From NCBI GenBank assembly GCA_009469685.1, contig SSTA01000112.1, positions 1 to 6,754 on the forward strand: 6,754 nucleotides of DNA, in the 5' to 3' direction. Of the stretch, positions 1-6,101 are shown piece after piece; the stretch's first letter is position 1; every line of letters begins with the position of its first letter. Below the pieces are notes generated by a model that had not been told where the DNA came from, ran no database searches, and saw only the letters and a list, made by a program, of their open reading frames with translations. This DNA comes from Azonexaceae bacterium (GTDB taxonomy: Bacteria; Pseudomonadota; Gammaproteobacteria; Burkholderiales; Rhodocyclaceae). The position numbers and the translations under genes were made by a program.

Positions 1-26
1 AAGACCCCGCTGCGGCGGGGTTTTTT
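1..26 (+). terminator. Intrinsic terminator of the gene upstream of the window
   Basis: A six-pair GC stem, CCCCGC (5-10) with GCGGGG (15-20), closes a TGCG loop and is followed by six T residues (21-26). This is the classic form of a Rho-independent terminator on the plus strand. It must end a transcript that enters from the left; the gene itself is not visible. It implies that panC starts its own transcript in the roughly 90 bases that follow, unless read-through occurs. Confidence 0.85.
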
Positions 27-46
27 ATTTGACTCCGGGGGGTTGA

Positions 47-943
<897 letters not shown>

Positions 944-984
944 AGCAATGCCACTCCCGGACTGAAGGACCAGATGCATCGGCG

Positions 985-1034
985 CGCTGGCACGCACGTC
1001 GATCAGGACTGCTTCCGTGCGTGCCAGCGATTTT
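985..1034 (+). terminator. Perfect 14-bp inverted repeat, probable panC terminator
   Basis: CGCTGGCACGCACG (985-998) is matched exactly by its reverse complement at 1016-1029, with a 17-base loop, and is followed by ATTTTC (T run 1031-1034). It lies 41 bases after the panC stop, where a terminator is expected. The long GC-rich stem with a short T tract fits an imperfect Rho-independent terminator. The large loop and weak T run leave room for another role, such as an operator for the following kinase gene or a hairpin that protects mRNA ends. The inverted repeat is seen directly; the terminator role is inferred. Confidence 0.6.
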
Positions 1035-1045
1035 CATCAAGCAGA

Positions 1046-1071
1046 TTGTCATGTAAAGTCGCCTGGATAAT
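1046..1071 (+). promoter_or_regulatory. Possible weak promoter for the kinase-lipoprotein unit
   Basis: TTGTCA (1046-1051) resembles a -35 box and GATAAT (1066-1071) matches five of six bases of the -10 consensus. The spacer is only 14 bases, shorter than the usual 16-18, so the pair is doubtful, although the -10 box alone is good. It lies between the inverted repeat and the kinase start, about 40 bases before the ATG, where a promoter would be needed if the repeat ends the panC transcript. Confidence 0.3.
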
Positions 1072-1113
1072 CAGCAGACCGGCCCCTCGCTCGGGCTCGC
1101 ATCAAATTCGGGA

Positions 1114-2613
1114 ATGATGGCAGAAACTGCAACAAGACTTGGCCGGTACGAGATTCGGGGGGAACTCGGTCGCGGTGCCATGGGGAACGTCTTCGACGCC
1201 TGGGATCCAGTGATCGAGCGCCGGGTCGCCTTGAAGACCATACGCCCCGACCAGCTGGAAGGCCAAGAGGTCGAGGACCTGAAGAGCCGCTTCCTGCAAG
1301 AAGCCAAGGCTGCCGGACGCATCAACCACCCCAATGTGGTCTCCATCTACGAATACGGCGATGACCAGGGTACGGCCTATATCGCCATGGAGTTCGTTGA
1401 AGGCCGCGACTTGAAGAGCCTGCTCGATTCCGGCGACACACCACCCCTGAACGATTCCGTACGCATCGTGATCGACGTCCTTGCCGCCCTTGGGGCCGCC
1501 CATGAAAAAGGCATCGTGCACCGGGACGTCAAGCCTGGCAACGTCTTCGTTCAGCCCAATGGCCGGGCCAAGGTGACGGATTTCGGAATCGCGCGGCTTG
1601 AGTCCTCCAATCTGACCATGGTTGGCTGCGTGATCGGTACCCCGGCCTTCATGTCCCCGGAGCAAGCAGGCGGACAGCGGGTCGACCATCGGTCCGACCT
1701 GTTTTCCGCCGGAGTCATCCTGTATCAGCTCATCACGGGCAGGAAGCCCTTCTCCGGGTCCTCTCTCACCGTGATGCATAAGATTCTGACCGAGGAACCG
1801 CCTCCGCCGTCCAGCATCGCGACGGGGCTTCCCGAAGCCTACGACCGCATTCTAAGAACCGCTCTGGCCAAGTCACCCGATCAGCGCTTTGCCGACGCGC
1901 GCCAGTTCATCGCTGCGCTGGAAGCAGCCCTGCGTTCGGCGCCAACGGACACAGACGCCACCTTCATCCCGGCTGCACCCCCACCCGCTCCGGGTCCTCA
2001 ACAAGGATCGCGTCCCGAATCGCCCCTGCCGGCAGCCCTACGCCCCGGACCCACCCCGAATGCGAATCGCAATCGAGCTGTCGGACTTGCCCTGGTCGCC
2101 CTTGCCACCCTGGGGATCGCGCTGGGCGCGTACCGGATGTCTGCCTCTCCCCCTACGGCAGCGAATCCCGCGCCTCATGAATTGCCCGCCGGAAGTCTGG
2201 CTGCCCCTGGTCCGAAAAGCCCACAGCCGGCGTCGCCCACCTCCGCCCCCGAGGACAAAACGGCAGTCCCTCCCCAGCCTGAGCCGCAGGCCTCCCAATC
2301 TCCCGCCCCCGTATCCATGGGCGAATCGCCAAAGGCAGATGGACAGGCCAAGATCCCAGCCCAGCCGACCAAGACCACCGCAAAGCCAAGACGCCCGGAT
2401 TCCGCCGAACCCTCGACAAGCGTCCTTCCCCAACCCGCGCACAATTCCGCTAAGAGCACGGCCGCAATGGCACGCGAGCGCAGTGCTGTGTCTTCCGCAG
2501 CGGAGGCCAGCTGTCCAGGATGCAATTGCGCCGATCTGATGACCAGGCTCTCCATAGGCATCGAGCCTCTCACTCCTCCACAACGCGATTTTTACCGTCA
2601 ATATTGCCGTTGA
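1114..2613 (+). CDS. Membrane-anchored PknB-like Ser/Thr protein kinase with Cys-rich periplasmic tail
   Basis: A 499-residue Hanks-type kinase. The cytoplasmic catalytic domain (about 11-272) has a complete active site: glycine loop G19-R-G-A-M-G-N-V26, ATP lysine K41 (VALK), helix-C Glu E63, catalytic loop HRDVKPGN 136-143 (D138, K140, N143), DFG 156-158, a GTPAFMSPE P+1 loop (175-183) with T168 and T176 as possible autophosphorylation sites, D195 and R258. A Pro/Ala-rich juxtamembrane region (about 273-320) leads to one TM helix (about 322-341). A Pro/Ala/Ser-rich stretch (about 343-464) follows, then a short tail with CPGCNC (C467, C470, C472) and a final C498. The tail should be periplasmic. 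There are no PASTA repeats. The ATG at 1114 (a second follows at 1117) is the first possible start after the in-frame TAA at 1054-1056; its only ribosome-site candidate, GGGA, abuts it, so initiation looks weak. It is followed 41 bases later by a lipoprotein gene with no terminator between, so they probably form an operon. The substrate is unknown. Confidence 0.93.
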   Translation: MMAETATRLGRYEIRGELGRGAMGNVFDAWDPVIERRVALKTIRPDQLEGQEVEDLKSRFLQEAKAAGRINHPNVVSIYEYGDDQGTAYIAMEFVEGRDLKSLLDSGDTPPLNDSVRIVIDVLAALGAAHEKGIVHRDVKPGNVFVQPNGRAKVTDFGIARLESSNLTMVGCVIGTPAFMSPEQAGGQRVDHRSDLFSAGVILYQLITGRKPFSGSSLTVMHKILTEEPPPPSSIATGLPEAYDRILRTALAKSPDQRFADARQFIAALEAALRSAPTDTDATFIPAAPPPAPGPQQGSRPESPLPAALRPGPTPNANRNRAVGLALVALATLGIALGAYRMSASPPTAANPAPHELPAGSLAAPGPKSPQPASPTSAPEDKTAVPPQPEPQASQSPAPVSMGESPKADGQAKIPAQPTKTTAKPRRPDSAEPSTSVLPQPAHNSAKSTAAMARERSAVSSAAEASCPGCNCADLMTRLSIGIEPLTPPQRDFYRQYCR

Positions 2614-2654
2614 TGCCCTGCCCTCTCCGTCAATCCCCGCCATAGGAATCCGCC

Positions 2655-3845
2655 ATGAGCACCTCCCGGGTCGTCCTCTTTCTGCTCGCCACACTCCTCG
2701 CCGCCGGTTGCGTAAGCAATCCTCCCGCTCCGGTCGCCAAGGTTCCGATGGAATTCGAGCCGGCGATCAAGAAACTTGCCGACAACCTGTTCGCTCAGAT
2801 CAAGGCTGGACGGGGACTGCTCGCCGGCAAAACAGTGTTCGTCATCGATCCCTTCATCGATGCCAACACGGCGGAGGTCAATGAGATGAGCCAGCAGATC
2901 GAGCAAATCATGGTGCGCGAACTGCGATCCGCCTTTCCGGAATTTCGTGTCGAGGCGATGACACCCCAGACGTTGGCGACCGCCACCCACGTCATCAATG
3001 GCAGCACTCGCGTCGACCGCAGCACGCCGGAGCGCTTCTACCGCGTTTCCTCATCGGTCGTCGACGCGAAGACCGGGGTGGTCGCCGCCAATGCCGAAGT
3101 CTGGGTACTGAATCAGCAATTGAAGCATGCTCCTGTATCGTCCTATCGGGACAGCCCGATGTACCTCAAGGACAAACGCGTCGAAGGCTACATCGCCACC
3201 ACGCTGACCCCGGCGGGCGAGTTGGCCGACCGGGAGTATTTCGATTCCTTGCCTACCGCCGCTCTGCTGGCAGAAGCCGATAAGGCCTTCGAGGAAAGTG
3301 ATTACAAGCGCGCCCTGGCCATCTATCAGCTTGCCGAGAGCCGTCAAGACGGCAAGATCATGAAGACCTATTCCGCCCTCTACCAGTGCCACCGAAAGCT
3401 CGGACGCGCCGCGGAGGCGGAGGAGGCCTTCATCCGCCTAGTCGATCTCGGCCTGGCGAATATGAACATCAGCACGCGCTTCCTATTCTCGGTCAATTCG
3501 ACCGAATTCATCGCCGACAACGACCTCCGCTCCCAGTACGCGCTCTGGCTCAAGCACATTGCCAAGCGCACGGCCGCCGCCGGCGTCTGCCTGCAGATCC
3601 TGGGGCACAGCAGCCGAAGCGGCACCGAGAAATACAACGAAAATCTGTCCCTGCAGCGCGCCCAGTCCGTCCAGAAAATCGTGCAAAAAGATTTTGTCGG
3701 CGCGGGCCAGAAGACGAAAGCGATCGGACGGGGGTACCGCGACAATATCATCGGCTCGGGTTCGGACGACACCCAGGACGCCATCGATCGCCGCGTGGAA
3801 TTTCGTGTCACCGACTGCAGTCGACTCCAGGTTGAATCGCGATGA
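2655..3845 (+). CDS. Outer-membrane lipoprotein: FlgO/CsgG-like, TPR-like and OmpA-type domains
   Basis: A 396-residue lipoprotein. The signal peptide ends in a lipobox LAAGC with the lipidated Cys at 19; Val at +2 argues for transfer to the outer membrane. Residues about 33-155 (GKTVFVIDPFID at 58-69, then a THVINGSTRV strand and a VDAKTGVVAANAEVWV strand) resemble the FlgO/LpoB/CsgG-like fold; this is a pattern-level match. Residues about 201-267 look like one or two TPR-type helical pairs (EESDYKRALAIYQLAE; RKLGRAAEAEEAFIRLVDLG). Residues about 272-386 match the OmpA C-terminal peptidoglycan-binding domain: LQILGH (313-318), YNENLSLQRAQSV (327-339), DRRVEFRV (378-385). The diaminopimelate-contacting Arg is kept (R335), but the Asp of the usual GHTD is Ser320 (GHSS). 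The ATG has a good ribosome site, TAGGAA at 2643-2648, six bases ahead. Its position after the kinase suggests that it is a partner or target in envelope signalling. No specific gene name can be assigned. Confidence 0.87.
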   Translation: MSTSRVVLFLLATLLAAGCVSNPPAPVAKVPMEFEPAIKKLADNLFAQIKAGRGLLAGKTVFVIDPFIDANTAEVNEMSQQIEQIMVRELRSAFPEFRVEAMTPQTLATATHVINGSTRVDRSTPERFYRVSSSVVDAKTGVVAANAEVWVLNQQLKHAPVSSYRDSPMYLKDKRVEGYIATTLTPAGELADREYFDSLPTAALLAEADKAFEESDYKRALAIYQLAESRQDGKIMKTYSALYQCHRKLGRAAEAEEAFIRLVDLGLANMNISTRFLFSVNSTEFIADNDLRSQYALWLKHIAKRTAAAGVCLQILGHSSRSGTEKYNENLSLQRAQSVQKIVQKDFVGAGQKTKAIGRGYRDNIIGSGSDDTQDAIDRRVEFRVTDCSRLQVESR

Positions 3846-3957
3846 GCCGATTCCAGGGCAAAAGTACGAAGGCATAGCCAGCACGGCCTTCTCCCCGCCC
3901 TGCCTAGAAATCGGGCAACGGGTCTGCAAGCCCCGGAGATAAAGGCTTACATGGCGA

Positions 3958-3985
3958 TTGACTTCATAATTGCACTCGCTACAAT
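3958..3985 (+). promoter_or_regulatory. Sigma70-type promoter of panD
   Basis: TTGACT (3958-3963, five of six to the -35 consensus) and TACAAT (3980-3985, five of six to the -10 consensus) are separated by 16 bases. This is the best promoter match in the window. It predicts transcription starting near 3992 and a leader of about 30 bases before the panD ATG at 4022. It indicates that panD is transcribed independently of the kinase-lipoprotein unit. Confidence 0.75.
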
Positions 3986-4021
3986 GCGCTTCCCCAACCC
4001 CAAACCTTGGATCGTCAAGCC

Positions 4022-4405
4022 ATGCAGAGAACGATGCTGAAGTCCAAGCTTCACCGGGTCACGACGACCCACGCCGAACTGCATTACGAGGGTTCCTGCG
4101 CCATCGACGAAGATTTGCTGGACGCGGCGAATATCCGCGAGTACGAGCAGATCGACATCTGGAACGTCAATAACGGCGAACGCTTCACCACCTACGCCAT
4201 CCGCGCCGAGCGGGGGTCGGGCATCATTTCGGTCAACGGTTCCGCCGCCCGCAAGGCCGCTCCCGGCGACATCCTCATCATCGCCACCTTCGCCGTCTAT
4301 AACGAGATCGAACTGGGCAAATACGCGCCGGAGCTGATCTACGTCGACGGCAACAACCGCATCGCCCGCCGCGGCAACAAGATCCCCGCCCAGGCTGTGG
4401 CCTGA
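4022..4405 (+). CDS. panD: Aspartate 1-decarboxylase proenzyme
   Basis: PanD makes beta-alanine from L-aspartate with a pyruvoyl cofactor and so supplies the substrate of PanC. The 127-residue proenzyme is the usual length and aligns closely with E. coli PanD from its first residues ([13 protein letters not shown] against MIRTMLQGKLHRV). The self-cleavage site Gly24-Ser25 lies in HYEGSCAID; Ser25 becomes the pyruvoyl group at the alpha-chain N-terminus. Active-site residues Lys9, His11, Arg54 and Tyr58 are present. The start at 4022 was chosen over an in-frame TTG at 4007 and an ATG at 4034 because it matches the family N-terminus. A weak GGAT (4009-4012) is the only ribosome-site candidate. 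A strong promoter lies upstream and an intrinsic terminator follows. Some bacteria need PanM/PanZ to trigger cleavage; neither is seen here. Confidence 0.97.
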   Translation: MQRTMLKSKLHRVTTTHAELHYEGSCAIDEDLLDAANIREYEQIDIWNVNNGERFTTYAIRAERGSGIISVNGSAARKAAPGDILIIATFAVYNEIELGKYAPELIYVDGNNRIARRGNKIPAQAVA

Positions 4406-4426
4406 AGCCTCCCCGGTACCGCGAAC

Positions 4427-4453
4427 AACCCGCCGCCAGGCGGGTTTTCTTTT
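4427..4453 (+). terminator. Intrinsic terminator after panD
   Basis: CCCGCC (4429-4434) pairs with GGCGGG (4439-4444) around a GCCA loop; AA/TT extends the stem to eight pairs, and TTTTCTTTT follows. It lies 21 bases after the panD stop, between two convergent genes. Read on the minus strand, the hairpin is followed only by TTGTT, so it may also stop transcripts of the cyclase gene, less efficiently. Confidence 0.88.
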
Positions 4454-4458
4454 GCGCG

Positions 4459-5814
4459 TCAGGAAGACAGGATGGCCAGGTCCAGGAGTTCGGCCACGCC
4501 GCCCACTCGCCGCGCGAAGCGGATCTCCTTCGTCCCGGAATAGCCTTGCTGGCGAGCGAGTTCCAGAGTGTCTTGCGTCGTCAGACCGCGGGTGCTCTCG
4601 GCCTTGTTCTGCTTTTCCAGTTTGGCGGCTAGATTCACGGCGTCGCCGATGACCGTGTATTCGAGGCGACGCCCTTCGCCGATGATGCCGAAGACCACTT
4701 CACCCGCAGCAAGTCCTGCCCCCACTTCCGGCGACGCCCCACCGACTGCGCCCCGCCGCTGCCGCCACTCGGCTGCCGCGGCCATGATGGCATCCACGGC
4801 CCGGAGCGCATTGGCGGCATACTCGGGATCGGGCGCCACGGCCCCGAAACTGGCCAGGATGCCGTCGCCCATGAACTTGTCGATGCTGCCCCCGTGGGCT
4901 TTGACCAGGGGAACCATGAGACCCTGGTATTCGCCCAGCAGGGCGATGAGTTGGCTGGGAGAGAGCACTGCGGCAGCCTTGGTGAATCCTCGCAGGTCGA
5001 GGAAGAGGATCGCCGCCTGGCGCAATTCCCCCTGCCCCGCCATGACCTCGTCTTCGGATTCGGTAATGCGCCGGGCGACCCCATCGTCGAAGAAGAGCGA
5101 GAGATCGGCCGTCGCCTGGCGCCCCGACACTGCCTGTCCGAGGAGACGACGCGCCCGCGCCAAAGCCATGGCCAGGAGCGCCGTCAGCAGGACGATGGCG
5201 AGAATCTTGCCCAGTTCGCTGCCCAGATGGACCTGGGTGGTGCGCAGGGAAGTGACGTAGTCCCAGGTCAGAGGATTGCTCGGCGCGGCGTAGAGAGCGT
5301 AGGCCAGGAGCGCCGCCCATCCCAATGCGGCAGTGGCCCCGGACAACACCACCCAGAGCGGCTCGAAGCGCAGGGCACGCATGCCGATGAGCATGAAGAC
5401 GTAGGCGAATTCAGTGCTCTTCAACGAAAACTGCGGGGGCTGCTCGTACTGGACGTGGTACGCCCAGAGGACGAAGAGCAGGACCGCCATTTCCGCGACC
5501 ACGGAGAAGGCCAGCCAAGCGCGCCGGAGTTGCCCGGTCACGGCGAAGTAGAAGCGCAGCAGGGCGAGTTCGCCAAACAGGACCAGCCCCAGCGGGACCG
5601 CCTGGACCGGCGCGTCGGGCGAAAAGTCCGGCGGCGTCGCCGCGTAAAGGGCGGCAAAAACGCAGACCATCACCAGTTGGACCGCCGTCACGATGCCTTC
5701 GGAGCGCAGTTGTTCGCGTTCCAGTTCCCGCGCGACCCGCCCGGGCAAAGCCGTGGCGGCAGGCTGCCCGGCGGGCAGTCCCAGGCTCTCCCGGGCACGA
5801 ATCAGCCAGTTCAT
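4459..5814 (-). CDS. Six-TM class III adenylate/guanylate cyclase
   Basis: A 451-residue membrane protein predicted to make cyclic AMP. The N-terminal half has six hydrophobic helices (about 41-60, 72-92, 99-119, 136-150, 153-176, 200-219); the C-terminal half (about 262-446) is a class III cyclase catalytic domain in the cytoplasm. Metal-binding aspartates are D273 (LFLDLRGFT) and D317 (DKFMGDGILASFG). K313 and T387 (EYTVIGD) are at the base-selecting positions and favour ATP. The transition-state Asn is N394 (GDAVNLAAKLE), but the partner Arg four residues on is Lys398. The ATG at 5814 was preferred to an in-frame start at 5922 because AGGAAGAAGG lies just before it, the hydrophobic domain starts soon after, and the extra 36 residues are Arg-rich and overlap the preceding gene. 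Its ATG overlaps the stop of the DUF2282 gene (ATGA), so the two are probably translationally coupled. No ligand-binding domain other than the membrane part is visible. Confidence 0.92.
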   Translation of the reverse strand: MNWLIRARESLGLPAGQPAATALPGRVARELEREQLRSEGIVTAVQLVMVCVFAALYAATPPDFSPDAPVQAVPLGLVLFGELALLRFYFAVTGQLRRAWLAFSVVAEMAVLLFVLWAYHVQYEQPPQFSLKSTEFAYVFMLIGMRALRFEPLWVVLSGATAALGWAALLAYALYAAPSNPLTWDYVTSLRTTQVHLGSELGKILAIVLLTALLAMALARARRLLGQAVSGRQATADLSLFFDDGVARRITESEDEVMAGQGELRQAAILFLDLRGFTKAAAVLSPSQLIALLGEYQGLMVPLVKAHGGSIDKFMGDGILASFGAVAPDPEYAANALRAVDAIMAAAAEWRQRRGAVGGASPEVGAGLAAGEVVFGIIGEGRRLEYTVIGDAVNLAAKLEKQNKAESTRGLTTQDTLELARQQGYSGTKEIRFARRVGGVAELLDLAILSS

Positions 5815-6101
5815 CCTTCTTCCTTGGTCCAGGCGCGTCCGCCGGCGATCCTGTCGCAGGTGCCCGCGGGCAGCATGAGCCATTCGCCGTCGTCGGCATC
5901 TCCACCCGCCTGTCCGGCACAAGCATGGAGAGCCGTCCCGCAGTCGTTGCGGCCGGCTCGCACCACGCCATAGCAGCGTTCGCGGTCCATGACGAAGGTC
6001 TTAGTGGATCCGGCCAGCCAGTGGCTGTAGTGCTGGAAAGCCAGCAGGGCTACGCCGACTGCCCCGCCAAGGACAAGGCCGTTGGCAATGCGTCTGGACA
6101 T
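5811..6101 (-). CDS. DUF2282 (BufA1/bufferin-like) small membrane or periplasmic protein
   Basis: A 96-residue protein with the DUF2282 signature: CYGVVRAGRNDC at 43-54, HACAGQ at 59-64 and PAGTCDRIAGG at 78-88, giving four cysteines (C43, C54, C61, C82). DUF2282 proteins are exported peptides; several are bufferin precursors whose cysteines are modified by a DUF692 (MNIO) enzyme and that bind copper. Residues about 6-22 are hydrophobic, but no good signal-peptidase site follows (the next stretch is FQHYSHWLAGST), so it may stay membrane-anchored. The ATG at 6101 has a strong ribosome site, GGAGG at 6109-6113. The gene begins inside the decarboxylase gene (52-base overlap) and its TGA overlaps the cyclase start. 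No DUF692 or DUF2063 gene is visible here, although one could lie beyond the right edge. Family membership is fairly sure; a bufferin function is inferred. Confidence 0.85.
   Translation of the reverse strand: MSRRIANGLVLGGAVGVALLAFQHYSHWLAGSTKTFVMDRERCYGVVRAGRNDCGTALHACAGQAGGDADDGEWLMLPAGTCDRIAGGRAWTKEEG

Noticed and set aside
1102..1779. 225-codon open frame on the minus strand
   Set aside because: Antisense to the kinase catalytic domain, whose motifs are complete; no recognisable domain in the antisense product.
1960..2450. C-rich low-complexity DNA as a possible repeat array
   Set aside because: No fixed repeat unit is seen; the composition follows from proline, alanine and serine codons of the kinase tail, and the frame stays open throughout.
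2038..2694. 218-codon open frame on the minus strand
   Set aside because: Antisense to the Pro/Ala-rich kinase tail; its Gly/Arg-rich composition is simply the complement of proline codons.
3868..3891. Hairpin GAAGGC/GCCTTC after the lipoprotein gene
   Set aside because: The six-pair stem has a 12-base loop and no T run after it, so it is not supported as an intrinsic terminator. No other convincing terminator was found in 3846-3957.
4007..4021. TTG start for panD five codons upstream
   Set aside because: The family N-terminus aligns from the ATG at 4022, and the TTG would leave only about 15 bases after the predicted transcript start.
5815..5922. 36-residue N-terminal extension of the cyclase
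   Set aside because: Arg-rich sequence inside the DUF2282 gene; the ATG at 5814 has a good ribosome site and forms the typical ATGA overlap.
4894..5973. 359-codon open frame on the plus strand
   Set aside because: It lies wholly antisense to the cyclase and the DUF2282 gene; its translation is rich in Arg, Gln and Gly with no family motif, as expected for the shadow of a GC-rich gene.
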